This document shows, piece by piece, positions 33,148 through 44,920 of a stretch of 64,000 nt of DNA. Each line of letters opens with the position of its first letter. The stretch's first letter is position 1. The notes under the pieces are model-generated. The model had not been told where the DNA came from, searched no databases, and worked only from the letters and a program-made list of their open reading frames with translations. This DNA comes from Mallotus nudiflorus (Eukaryota > Streptophyta > Magnoliopsida > Malpighiales > Euphorbiaceae), in contig CANTUR010000652.1 in NCBI GenBank assembly GCA_947683625.1, positions 62,001-126,000 of the forward strand, read 5' to 3'. The translations under genes were made by a program, and so were the position numbers.

Positions 33148-34732
33148 TATTAGTAATATGCCCTAGGCCAATTATTTAAAGGCTATATTTTGATTTTTTC
33201 ATAATTCTATTTTATTAATAAAGAGGCATTTTTTATTACTGGCTTATTCTAATATTATCCTTGATTAGTTAATTCTAACTAAGGTTATCAAGTATGTGAC
33301 TTGATAGTAAAATTCTTAGGTAATACTTGAATTATAATCTAAATATCCCTAGTCGATCATTGTTATGGGAACAATAATGAATAAAGAGTAGTATGAGGTT
33401 GGCTGATGATTATGTTTTATTGATCATGTATATGAGATATTGAGTCAAACTTATATATACATATTTAGAGAAATGATGCACTAGATTGACCAATTATGAG
33501 AATATTACATGAATAATTGTCATAAGTAATTCTCATCACAATAGTATTGTTTGAGTCCTCTGACATGAAATCACCATGGTTTCCTGCATGATGAGTTTAG
33601 TATTTTGATATATCCCTATATCATATTTAACTGGATAGTAAAATAGGTTGTTATTAGATCTATAATGAGATATGTGAGGAGTGTGAGTGATTAAGATGGA
33701 ATTTTCCCCTCAGTTATTTTGAGAAGATATCTGTGGGCCCCTTGATGAATTTGACTGAAGAGAAATGCATGACCATGCTATAATGTATTGATAAAGAGTT
33801 ATTAATATGAGATAAAGAGTTATCAGTATCAATCTACTTAGAATCAACAAATAATATGATTGAACTATATGAGGATGACATAAACCATGTCTTATGTTCA
33901 ACCAAGATATTACATAATAAAAAAGACTATAATACATGCTATGGATTAGGTTGTGTTGATTATCGGCCTTCACATAACGTGGGTAGTCATAATGTCTTAC
34001 TAAGGCCAGTTATGACTTATCGGCTAAAATGTTGTGTGAATTTACAGGGTCGTACACTTAGAACAAGCCCAAAACATACTTGGGTTAATTAGCCTAGTAA
34101 TAATCTCTCTATAAGAATAAATAAATATATAAATAAATAAATATATGATATATGATATATTTATATTTATTTATTTATTTCCTAATTTATTTAATATAAG
34201 AGTTATTTAAATATATAGGAAATAATTCTAAATTGGAATTAGAATATAAATAGGAAAAGGAAGTCAATCTTACTAAAAAACTATTTTGGTAGGTAAGTAG
34301 TTTAAGAAACCTTAGATGGGATGTCTATATATACATCTCTTTCTCTAGGGTTTTATAATATAATTACTCTCGTCCTTTTTTGTCTTCTTTTGAGAAAAGA
34401 AAAGATACACATAGAGAGAAGATACAGAGTTATCTTTGAAAAAGGTGTTAGTACACCATCATTACTTTGGTCATGTTCTTTGTGTGGATACTGGTAGAGG
34501 GCATGACATTATTGATAGTGTTTTGATCTAATAAGACCTATATGAAAAGCTCGAGGTAGGGTGTCCCCGGAGTGAATCCCCTCTCTTCCTTCCAACCATC
34601 TTGCCATAAGATTATCTTGGTGAGTGTTTAGAAATCCTTCTTAATTGATATATTTGAATTACATGGATCCTATAAGGGTTTAATGATTAAATTTTTATTT
34701 TCATTGTGTGTATGAATCAAGGAAACCTAACA
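33148..34732 (+). mobile_element. solo-LTR-like insertion SL2 (1.58 kb)
   Basis: A perfect duplication TCTTT flanks it (33143-33147 and 34733-34737). The termini are inverted: TATTAG...CTAACA (expected TGTTAG...CTAACA). A TATA box CTATATATAC at 34325-34334 suggests plus orientation. No internal region or protein is seen; 33856-34092 is open but has no family features. Superfamily not assigned. Confidence 0.75.
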
Positions 34733-34952
34733 TCTTTTTGCTACTTCTTATCGCTCAATCATTTCTCTGGTTGCCATCTTCAATCTCTTATGATTTTCTT
34801 TCTCGAATCTAAATAATTCTGGGATGAAAATCAATGGTTCTAAGTGTGTTTAATATGTGCATAAACAATAAGAGAGGTACCTAAAAATGGAGTAAAGTAA
34901 ACAATTTCTCTAATCTAAAGTAACTAGCACTAATTTAATATTAGTTACTCAA

Positions 34953-34970
34953 TCTCTAACAATGGTGCCA
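34953..34970 (-). other. ATH1 primer binding site, decayed
   Basis: The minus strand reads TGGCACCATTGTTAGAG just after the LTR. The Athila/TAT-type site is TGGCGCCGTTGCCGGGG; all six differences are G-to-A or C-to-T. Confidence 0.75.
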
Positions 34971-34976
34971 AAAACT

Positions 34977-36381
34977 TGTTGGTTGCTCGAATAGTGTAAT
35001 AACTGCACATATACAGGCTAATAAGTAATAAAGTGATAAGTGAAGTATCATTCCAACAAGGATTAATAACTAATCGCCTACTAGTTATAATCAAATTTCT
35101 TTAGAGCAATGAATAAAAATTAAATAACAAGCAAACTAATAATTTCTAACTAAATAAGGAATAAATAAATTCGAATAGAGAACATTATTATTAGGAATTT
35201 GAGCACCATACCATCATTTAGTCCATGAATAAATCCATTTGAATTAGTTACAAATCTGGGGTTTTCATCAATCATTAAGCACTCTCTATCAAGTAGTGTT
35301 TAACTCATCATGCAATAATTAATAAAAGCATAAAACCAAGGTTTAATTCTCATAATCAAATGAGTTAATATCAAGCAAGCATGGCATTAAGTTAACCCAA
35401 TGAGAATTTAATTGGTTTTTGGCATTAATATCTCTCAAGTCATCAACATATTCAATTTGTGTTTATGGGTCTACTAAGATTACCATCTCTTAATATGTAA
35501 CCTTAGATAAGAGCTATAATTGGCCATTTCATAGCATTCAATAAGCATAATAAACACAATAAGCAAGATAATAAAAACAAGATCTAAACATTAATTGAAA
35601 TCAAGTGGGTTTTCAAATCCTAACAACAATAAGGAAACTAGCAAATCATGGCTTCAATATCCATTATTTAATACTCAAATACAACCCAAGAGATAAATAA
35701 AATAATATTCATAAGATAGAAAGGAAGAGAAAGATATTATCATAAAGCTTTTGGGTCTTCAATGGAGCCTCACTCTTTAGCTTTTTTTCTCCTTTTTCTT
35801 CTTTTCTCTCTTGGTTATTATGGGTTGGTTTTTCAAAATCTGGTCTCCTTTAAAATTTGTGGCTCTTATCCTTTATACACTATTTTGGAATATCATTTCA
35901 TATTCCCTTAGATTTTCTTTTTAAAATATACATCTAATTATGTTCCTTAGCTGGAATTTTATTACCCATGATCACACATCAGTCCATGATCATGATAGTG
36001 GGGCCAACTATAAAGGAGTAGCGATCATTGTGTTGCTATGCTCTCTATAGAAGATTAGGCATTCAAACATTTATGATCATTAAGGTGCTACGACCACTAC
36101 AAAGCATTGATACTTACTTTACTGCTTGCTTTGAACACTTTGCGGTCGCGCTTCATTGCTCTAATGATGGAAGGCTTTGCTCTACTCCTTTGCTTTATTC
36201 TTATTCTTTTTTTCTACTATAATAAATCACTAATCACCCCCAAATCTTTTTTTTCCCTAAAAAAACAAAGAGAAAAAATAAAAGTATATATTATATGAAC
36301 TAAACTAAACTAAAATGCAACCTAAAAGGAATGAATGCATGCTAAAATGAGTCTTAAAACTATTGCAATTTAGCACCAACA
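34977..36381 (-). repeat. ATH1 5' LTR
   Basis: On the minus strand it starts TGTTGGTGCTAAATTGC and ends GAGCAACCAACA. A TATA-like GTATAAAGG lies at the complement of 35871-35879. Confidence 0.88.
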
Positions 36382-36751
36382 AGTTTTATATGTAGTTGTA
36401 ATTGTCGATTCTGAGATACAAAACAAAAAGCACTTGCTAGTGCTTGCCAAACAGTGAAAGATGAAAGGAAAAACTTCCTCATATAGAGAAGAAAGATCCA
36501 TGATAACAAAAGTTAATATTTTTAATACCATTTAGCAAAGGCAGGATAGTTGGGTTTATAGATGGTAAAGTAGATGATGGTGTAGGAATTGATCCATAAA
36601 AGAAAGTAATAAGTTTATGATAGTTAAGAAGGGGTTGGAATTGAGCTTTCCAGGTAAGGTAATTTCTTGATGTTAGTTTAATGGAGAGAGTGTGATTTAT
36701 GGTAGAAGAGGTAGGTAGAGAAGAAGTAGTGGGAATAAATTGTCTAGCCAT
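36382..36751 (-). pseudogene. CO2 gag, N-terminal part
   Basis: ATG at 36751. The block SIKLTSRNYLTWKAQFQPLL is the copia gag N-terminal signature (Retrotran_gag_3-like). After a frameshift near 36480-36540 the next block reads a W-Q-A-L-A-S form and SQNRQLQLHIKL (36386-36450), which precedes the helical region of copia gag. ATH1 cuts it at 36382. Confidence 0.8.
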
Positions 36752-36758
36752 TGTTTTG

Positions 36759-36771
36759 GCTTTGATACCAT
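36759..36771 (-). other. CO2 primer binding site
   Basis: The minus strand reads TGGTATCAAAGCC, the initiator tRNA-Met type, abutting the LTR. Confidence 0.85.
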
Positions 36772-36945
36772 GTAAATGTTTAATATAAATTGTATTTTAT
36801 GAATGATTAAGTACAAGAGTATATAGAGATGGTGCATAACTAAATGATAAAGACACCAAACCTAATTAACAACATTTGGCTACAAGAAGGCTATTGGTAC
36901 AATGAGTTTATCTTATCAACAACAATAATAACAACAACTCAACAA
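36772..36945 (-). repeat. CO2 5' LTR (174 bp)
   Basis: On the minus strand it starts TGTTGAGTTG and ends ATTTACA, directly followed by the primer site TGGTATCAAAGCC (complement of 36759-36771). Confidence 0.75.
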
Positions 36946-38004
36946 TAAATTATATAAATAATATTTGAACTCTTTAGTGTTTTATATTTTGATGTTTCAA
37001 CTTTTTTTTTTGTTTAAAAAAATTCTAAAATAATATTTCTAGAAGGTTTTAAAGATTAAAAATACTTATGTGTTTCATTTTAATCTATAAATTGACTTAA
37101 ATGTCTTTTTTTTTACATTATGCTTTTACTTTAATTCAAAAAATCAATTTTTGTCTTCACACATTATATTAAAATTTAAAATATATGAAATATTATTAAA
37201 ATAAATTAAAATTTATCAAATTCAACCATTATAATTAACAAATAAATAAATTTAATTTTTTGTAATAATTAGTTGAATAAGTAAAAAATTAATTAAAATG
37301 ATATAAAATATAAAAAATGTAGTCAATATAAATTTACAATATAATACATAAAAATAAAATTTTTAAAGTTTGTAGAATTAGTAAAAGAAAATTTTAAGTT
37401 AATTTATCTAAAAAAAATTGATTATATTATAACTAACAAAATAAAAAATAGTATCTGATTTTTTAAAAAAAGAATGGAAGAAAATGCAATTTTCACAAAA
37501 ATAAAAACATTACCAATGTAGAGAAATAAAATGAAAAAAAAAATAAAAGTGAAGAATGATTAATAAAATGATAGCTTGAAAGTGAATGCAATTGTATACT
37601 ATCTAAATGTCTTAAAAATGCAATATTCACATAGATTTGTTAATTAAGCAAATAAAACACTTCCAAATATTCACATTACTGCACTAATATCACCAAGTTC
37701 ACAACTTCATCACAACCATTATAGGCAAATAATAAATAGAACATGTGAGATGCAATATGATGCAAATACATGAATAATGAATTAGAAAATGGAGAAAAAT
37801 GTATAAAAGATTATTTTCAAAGAAAATGATAATAAATAAAATAATAAAAAATAAAATAAATGAAAGAAAAATAGAAAATCAAATATATTGTGAATAATAA
37901 AATAAAGAAAATAAAGAAGAGGTAAGGAAATAAATAAATAAATAAATTTATTCAAATAAAAATATAATATGCGAAGAGAATTATGATTTTTATCAAATAA
38001 TTAA
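36946..38004. other. AT-rich spacer, partly relic LTR
   Basis: No gene. From about 37740 on, the A-rich wording (AAAATGATAATAAATAAAATAAT) resembles the TG5 LTR. Confidence 0.4.
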
Positions 38005-38237
38005 GGGTAAATTATAATTTCCCCCATGTGCGTTGACCCATTATACTACTTCATTCCTGACATTTGAAAACATATTTATTCATCCCTGTATTTTTGAATT
38101 TTCCTACTACTTCATCCCTGACAGAAGGACTAATGAGTGTTAAAATTCAAAAGTACAAGGATGAATAAAATATTTTTGAAATGTCAGGGATGAAATAGTG
38201 TAATAGGCCAAAATGTAGGGGAAATTGTAATTTATCC
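38005..38237. mobile_element. MULE-type MITE (233 bp)
   Basis: Long terminal inverted repeats: left GGGTAAATTATAATTTCCCC, right end reading inward GGATAAATTACAATTTCCCC. Pairing continues imperfectly for about 90 bp per arm. A perfect 9-bp duplication AATAATTAA flanks it (37996-38004 and 38238-38246); 9 bp is typical of Mutator-like elements. No coding capacity. Confidence 0.85.
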
Positions 38238-38246
38238 AATAATTAA

Positions 38247-39457
38247 TTAGGTCCTCGCATTTTTTTTACCCTTGATGTGTGCTTTGACAAAGTAAAGGTT
38301 TGGTTTGAATTTTGATGCTAAAATCCTAGGAAATAGAAAAAAATGGTGAATGTGTAGGGATCATTTTTCTCAAGTCGATAAGCCTTTTAGAAGGGGTTTG
38401 AGGTTGGAAAATGAGAGATTTAATCACTTGGGCTAAAAAAAAAGGGTCCTAGTAGTATCTTAAAGGTCGTTTTGTCAGCTAAATAATAATAAAAATTGCC
38501 ACAATAACTTAGAAAAATGAATAATTTATAGAAATTTGGGCCCACTAGAGGAATCTATGCGTGGTTGTGTGATAATTAATCCACATGCATAGATTAACAA
38601 GCTTATTAACCCATAATGTCTCTAGATCACTGAATGTGTCATTTTTCAAAATTTCAAGGTTCTGAAAATCCTTTGGGCCTATTAGGATCGATTTGGTTTG
38701 TTTTTAGGGTTCTTGAGGTTTTTCGGGTGTTTAGGCATGATTCAGGCTCTAAATCGGCAAACTAACCTTCAAAATCTTTAGTCCAACTCCTTAAGGCCTC
38801 ATTTCAAGGCTGTTGAATTTTAGTTTTGCACCTAAGGCTTGGTTTTCAAAAAGGAACCCTTACTTGGACAATTTATGAGGGGTTAGGGTCTTTTGAGGCT
38901 TTGATTCAATGATTTAGGTCTCCGGTTCAATTGTTCCGAAGACCAGTTCATTGATTTGGATGCTTGGATACAAGTTTTGTGGTACGCTACTTTGGAAGCA
39001 CACTTTGGATATCCTCATGAGATGTTATCCTCTATCTAGTCGATATAAGACTTTTGTCATCAAACCATTGGAAGATGTTGAAAACCAAGTGTCAACTTGA
39101 GGTTCTTGGTGGTATTAAATTTGGTGTGTCATTTATTATTATTATTTTTTCTAAATTTTATATTTTTTCAATTTCAATTTATTTAGTATATTATTCCTAA
39201 ATATATATAAAGTATATTAATCTATATCACTAATAAAATAAATGACTAAAAAACATATTTCCAACAAATAGACAAAATTATATAAATAAATAAATAATAT
39301 ATTAAAATAAAAAATAATTATAAATAGTCTACGTGATTGGTTGTTTATATATTTGATGGTAAAAAAATAGATGATTTCAATTCTTTAAAAATGTTGTTAT
39401 CCAAATAAATAATTTTATTGAACTGAGTATTTAAATTTTAAAAAAAATATATACTCG
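38247..39457 (-). repeat. relic LTR sequence related to TG5
   Basis: The stretch 38268-38335 (CTTGATGTGTGCTTTGACAA, GTTTGGTTTGAATTTTGATG) resembles 43588-43650 in TG5 (CTTGATGCGTTATTTGACAA, CTTGGTTTGGATTTAACGAT). Probably another decayed LTR of that type; ends not definable. Confidence 0.35.
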
Positions 39458-39465
39458 ATATTAAG

Positions 39466-41003
39466 TAGGGGTGAGTACGGCCTGAGGAAATCCATAGATT
39501 TAAAATCTTTGGAATCATATCTAATTTTAGAAATTTTAAAAATAAAATCTCCGGTACCAAATTTGAAAATCTCCATACCGGTATCATTGCGTTCTTCATG
39601 ACAGTTTGGTACATGGATTTAGTTTTTCGGAATGAATTAGTATGATATGGTTCCAAACCAGAATTTAGAAATTTATGTTATACAAAAATTTATATTTTTG
39701 ATTAAATTTATATTTATTACCAACAAATAAATAGTAAAAGTTTGTGTATGTTTATAAATTTTTGTATAAACATATATTTACTACATATTTTTGACAACGG
39801 TGTGTGTGCGTGCGTATATATATTATTAAATATAATAAGATTATATTATATTTTAATTAATAAAAATGACCTAATTTATTTTATTTTTATTTATAAGATC
39901 ACTACTTATTTTAATAAAAATGATGTAGTGTTGTGGAAAAACTACATCTTTTGATTATCTATTATATATGTCTACATATTAGTATACAGTAAAAATAATA
40001 ATTATAATAGTACTATTTACCTCATTAATTTTAAATAATATCAATGAGATTGGATTACTTAATAACAAGAATAATTAATATGATATTAAATATAATAATA
40101 ACAATATCTTTTAGTTGATGAAAATGACCATTATGTTGTTTTTGTTTGTAATATCATTACTTACTTTATACAAAACGACATAGTTTTGGGCAAAACTACA
40201 TCGTTTTAGTTATCTATACTATATGTCTGTATATTAATATGAAATAAAATATTAATTATAATAATTTTATTTAGCTCATTACTTACTAAAAATAAAAATT
40301 AATAATTTATCAAATATAATAATAATAATAATATATTTTAATTAATAAATTATACAATTTGAAATCATATAATGTTAATTTTCTTTCTTTCTTATTTTTA
40401 GTTTAAATTGAAATATAATGAGTATCCCACATGTTTACTTGTAGTTGATAATAATAACAATTCTCTTGTTTCTCATATGTTGACTTTATATTATTTTGTA
40501 ATGGAGATTTCACATGCTTGCTTATTTATTAATTAAATTATTTGAAACTATGAAATATAAATTTTCTTATTTTCATATTTTAAGTTTAAATTGTAATATA
40601 ATAGACATTTCATGTTTTTACTTGTCAATTGAATAATAATAATAATAATAGCAACAACAACGACGACGATAATAACAACAACAACAACTACAACAATAAT
40701 AGTGGTAGTAGTAGTAGTAAAAATACAACGAAAAATATATAATTAAGTTCATTACTATTATTCATATTCATATATTATATATTAAATTAATATTCAGTAC
40801 TACATTCAATTTTCACTTTAGTACAATTTCAATATGGTTCATTGTGGTTCTTAGTTTGGTTGTTTTTGTAAATATCTAGTATCATACCAAATTAGTCAAT
40901 AAATTTGGTTCGGTTCATTTTGGGGTTAAAATTATTCAGTTTGATACTATTTTAATATCTTTTAGTTCAATTCGATATTTTCTTCATCCCATGCTCAACC
41001 CTA
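39466..41003. mobile_element. probable non-autonomous hAT element (1.54 kb)
   Basis: Ends TAGGGGTGAGTACGG and, inward from the right, TAGGGTTGAGCATGGG match hAT-type termini. The 8-bp flanks ATATTAAG (39458-39465) and ATGTTAAA (41004-41011) agree at six positions. GGTTCGGTTC-like wording near the right end is common in such plant elements. No transposase. Inside are two direct copies, about 258 bp apart, of a unit with a GACATAGTTTT...AAAACTACATC stem (39921 and 40179), and a complex CAA/TAA/TAG microsatellite (40629-40722). Confidence 0.5.
40629..40722. repeat. compound trinucleotide microsatellite
   Basis: TAA, CAA, CGA and TAG units in succession. Confidence 0.9.
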
Positions 41004-41147
41004 ATGTTAAAGGAGGTGGCAAGGTTTGGTTAGGGTCATTTCAATGGCATCACATATTGCTTTATTTCTTGCAGAGTCATTGTGCATGTCTAAATATGAT
41101 GTTCTAGCAAGGAAATTCTTGCTAGAATTTCCTTTTCTTGTTTTCTT

Positions 41148-41380
41148 TGATAACTACTGATTTCACTTGCAAGCATACGAGATCGTCAAATAATATAGAG
41201 GAAATAAAATTTGATCCCACAATGATTAAATGTTTATCCAACTATTAATTATATTTGTAACTTGTTTAAGAATAAAAAAATTGAATGAATTATAATTGCT
41301 AAAATCTAATGACTAAGAATGAAATTAATGAATGAAAATCGACTAATTTATATTTAATGAACAATGATAACAAAGATGTT
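41148..41380 (-). repeat. Athila-like LTR scrap
   Basis: The wording TTGCAAGCATACGAGATCGTCAAATAATA and GATCCCACAATGATT is typical of the 3' end of Athila-type LTRs read in reverse, and is similar in layout to 34977-35100. Boundaries uncertain. Confidence 0.35.
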
Positions 41381-44166
41381 AGGGAGTGTATGGATTTATG
41401 TGGGTACGTGTACACGCACATCATTTCTCCCTAGGGAAGGAAGAAACAATAGCATCAATATGTTTATAGAATTGGGGCACACAGGCTAATGGTGACCATC
41501 TACTAGTTTCTGTTTGTTATTACTGTTGGGAGGGTATGCTTGAATAGGCTTTGTAGATTGGAGTTGTCACCCAACTTGAATCGGGAGAAAGTGAATTAAG
41601 AACTCACTTTCCTAACAAGAGATTTTTGGTTTGGGGTAGGAGTTATTTATCCTATTTCTCATTATACATTACTTAATTATTAGATCCTTCACCCTTGTTT
41701 CGATTTAATGATGCATTTTACCACATTTGATTATTCGTTAGTTTAAATTGGAAATAAAGCACGAGATATCACAACATAAATAAACAAACAAGCATCCGCC
41801 AATCAAGCAAGTAATAATGTAGGTAAGTAAGCACACAACATGCAAGGAATAATCAAAATAAGTAAAATTAAAAGGGGGAAAGGGATTAAAAATTACAACC
41901 TGAGAAAATAGCATATTTTAATAAATACAACCAAAATAGAAATAAAAGGGGGAATTGGGATTAAGGATTACATTGGCTTCAAAAAAGAGCTTATTATATT
42001 AATTACATTGAAATAATAAAAAGGAAATAAAAATCATATTCTAATAACCTGCAAAATAGAGGTTAGCTTTCATACATAAGCAAAAACACATCACATTTAA
42101 AGCAATTATATATCTATAACTAAAATAAAATACAATGAAACAAATAAACAAACAAGGATGCTAATGGAGATGCATGATGCAAGAATTTAAAATTCGGGTG
42201 TTTAGGTATGAAATTACCATTTTTAATATGAAATAAAATTAACAAAAATCGATAAAGCATGAAATGCAAGTGAAATAATTAAAATGATAAAATTACTATT
42301 TTGACCATAAAAAAATGAACTTTATGATAAAAATAGTAAATTTATCAAGAAAAAGATATGAAAATAACAAAAGTAGAAAAAATAGTAAAAATGCAAATAA
42401 AAATAATAAAATGTAGAATTAAAATAATAAAAGTGATAAGGATGTCATTTCCAACATAAAAATATTATTTTTATGATAAAAATGACAAATTCATCAAAAC
42501 AAAGATTAAAAAAATAGCAAAAGTAATAGAGATAGCAAAAATATAAATATAAATAATAAAATGCAGAATTTAAATAATAAAAAGTAATAAAAATGTTATA
42601 TTTACCATAAAACATTAACTTTATGATAAAAAAAGCAAATTTATCAACAAACGGCATAAATACAATAAAATTGATGAAAATGCAATAAAAATGATAAAAA
42701 AATAAATAAAAATACAGAAAAATGAATAAAAATCCAGAACAGAATTATAAAGATGATGAAAGTATTATTTTCACTATAAAAATGTGAACTTTATGGTAAA
42801 AATAATAAGTTTATCATAAACGGTGAAAAATCAATAAAAAATAAGAAAAGGGGCGCAAACAATAGTAAAAATACAGAAATAATTAAATAAAAGTGATAAA
42901 GTTGACATTTTTACCATTATAACATTATAACATGAGCTTGATGATAAAAAGCGCCGAACTTACCATAAAAGGCATACATAGAGCAAAATAAGGAAAAATA
43001 CAAGAAAAATAATAAAAATTACAGCAATGGTATAAATATATTAAAATGGCAGAAATAAATAAATAAAAATGATAAAGTTGACATTTTTATCATAAAAACA
43101 TAAAATTTATAATAAAAATGCCAAATTTACCAAGAATGACATTAGTAGAAGAAAAATGAGAAAAATATAAAAAAATAATAAAATTGCAGAAATAATAATA
43201 AAATAAAGAAAAATTATAGAAATAAAAATAAAAAATTAAAATGTTGCCAAAACTATAATAAAAATGCTAACTTCACAACAAAATACCTATTTTTAATATA
43301 GGAAGAAAATGATGCAAAAATAATGGAGAAATGCAAAATAAATGCAAACACTCTTGAATTACACCCGAACTACCCACACCTTCTACGTATCTTATCCTCA
43401 AACTTCAAACCACCATAAAAATCACAAATTTATCACAATAATAAATATTTACAATAAAGTAAATAAAAATGTAAAAAAATGATAGAAAATGATGAAAGTG
43501 ATAGAAATAAGATGAAGAAGATGATAAAAATAAAATTTTTAGTTAAAAATAACTAGGAGATCCTCAAAGAGACTGGGTGATTACGCTTGATGCGTTATTT
43601 GACAAAGAAAGAGCTTGGTTTGGATTTAACGATCTAAATCCAGAGACAAAAAGAAAAGAAAAATGATTTTAGTTGAGTGTTTAGTGTAAATGAGTTCTTT
43701 AAGTGCTTTAGGAGTGAGAAGAGGAGAGAAATATTCATAAGAAAATAGTACATTTCTTTGTCTAGAGTCATTTGCCTTAGGAAATGTGCCACCCTCCCTT
43801 CCAAAAGAAGAAAAGTTGAGTTTTTATCAATCAGGTTTGGGGACCCACGCTATTAGGTTCCTTAACCCATGCAGGGGTGATATGGTCATTTTGACCCATG
43901 GGCTTAGGTTAAAAGTCCACACTCGTGGGTTGACTCGTCCACATAGTCTTTTCCCCTACTTTGGTCCTTTTTTGGGCCCAATTTTTCTTTTTTGAGACTT
44001 TGGTTGCTTTTTAGTATATTTTTGGTGTCTTTTGAATTTCTTTTGGGTTTCTTCTTGATCTAAGCATGATCAAGAGAACTTCTAAAGAAATTCTCCCATT
44101 GTTTGTGTGATAGGAATCATTCATCATTAGACAATAGAGGAAACTGCCAAAATTTAAGTTTTAATA
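41380..44166 (-). repeat. TG5 LTR with internal tandem array
   Basis: The right end is fixed by the polypurine tract; the left end is approximate. It contains the tandem array listed next. Open A-rich frames inside are not genes. Confidence 0.5.
42230..43320. repeat. tandem array, about 145-175 bp unit
   Basis: About seven units keyed on GAACTTTATGATAAAAATAG and TTTATCA (near 42315, 42470, 42613, 42787, 42932, 43107, 43265), each ending in AAAAATAATAAAA-like runs. It lies within the TG5 LTR. Confidence 0.75.
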
Positions 44167-44185
44167 GTTGCCCTTACTTCACATG
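44167..44185 (-). other. TG5 polypurine tract
   Basis: The minus strand reads GTGAAGTAAGGGCAAC directly before the LTR, aligning with the TG1 tract. Confidence 0.5.
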
Positions 44186-44249
44186 CGTCGATTAAACTAA
44201 CATTTGTCGATGTATGGTAACCAAAATTAAAAAAAATATGAGATAAATT

Positions 44250-44920
44250 TTTTTTTCATGAGGGTATTGTGTGACCTTTACTAAGCCACAAGCAAAGGTA
44301 CACTATATAGCCCTAACAGGCCTAGAGTGCCAAATTTTGAAGAAACTAAATATAAAAAAAAAATTTGGGAGTGTTATGTAACCTTTACCAAGCTACAAAG
44401 CAGGTGTGCCACAACCTTTTCCAAGACATAAGGGTGCAATGTATAGCCCTAATATGCCTCAAGTGCCAGGTTTCAAAGAAAGCAAACATAAAATTTTTTT
44501 TTGGGGGTGTTATGTAACCTTTTATCAAGCTACAAAGTGGGGGTGCCTTGACCTTTACCAAGCCATAAATGGGGTGCACTATATAGCCTTAATAGGCCTT
44601 AAGTGCCAGGTTGTGAAGAAACCAAACATAAAAAAAACTTTATTAGGGGTGCTATGTAACCTTTATAAAGATATAAAGTAGGGGTGTCAGGACCTTTACC
44701 AAGCAATAAGTGGAGGTGCATTATATAGCCCTAATAGGCCTCACGTGTTTCATTTTAATGAAACTAAAAATGAAAAAACTTTTGGGGGTGTTATGTAACC
44801 TTTATTAAGCTATAAAGTAGGGGTGCTATGACCTTTACAAAGCCATAAGTAAGGGTGCACTCTATAACCTTACAGGCCTCAAGTGCCAAGTTTCAAAGAA
44901 ACTAAACATAAAAAGCTTTT
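44250..44920 (-). repeat. minisatellite, about 137-bp unit, in TG5
   Basis: Five units keyed on GGTGTTATGTAACCTTTA (44267, 44373, 44508, 44648, 44787), with GCACTATATAGCCCTAATAG and CAAGTGCCAGGTTTC inside; later periods 135-140 bp. It sits where TG1 has its 39-bp array. Confidence 0.85.

Larger units (their letters stand above)
21328..36381 (-). mobile_element. Athila-like Ty3/gypsy element ATH1, internally deleted, nested
   Basis: Two LTRs in the same orientation (21328-22762 and 34977-36381) are flanked by the perfect duplication AGTTT (21323-21327 and 36382-36386). On the minus strand: 5' LTR, primer site (34953-34970), gag relic (32840-33142), pre-protease block (32195-32245), RT pieces (31545-31905), integrase C-terminus (24150-24462), then about 1.4 kb to the 3' LTR. 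TG2 and SL2 are later inserts. Without them the element would be about 6.4 kb, far shorter than complete Athila elements. Protease, the RT core, RNase H and most of integrase are gone. Confidence 0.85.
19085..36945 (-). mobile_element. Ty1/copia retrotransposon CO2, host of a nest
   Basis: Three minus-strand pieces belong to one copia element: LTR plus gag start (36382-36945), a short gag piece (21301-21327), and gag middle plus zinc knuckle (19085-19458). They are separated by ATH1 and SL1. After subtracting each insert and one duplication copy, the gag frame runs through both joints (words HIKL then QEL, and KND then LSVFQYLQ). Pol should follow left of 19085, where TG1 now sits, but is not found beyond TG1. 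One internal stop (TAA at 21313-21315) is present. Confidence 0.8.

Noticed and set aside
33856..34092. 78-residue plus-strand frame in SL2
   Set aside because: Within the solo-LTR-like insert and without recognisable domain wording.
42445..42657. Minus-strand F/Y/I-rich frame
   Set aside because: Reading of the A-rich tandem array; no support for a membrane protein.
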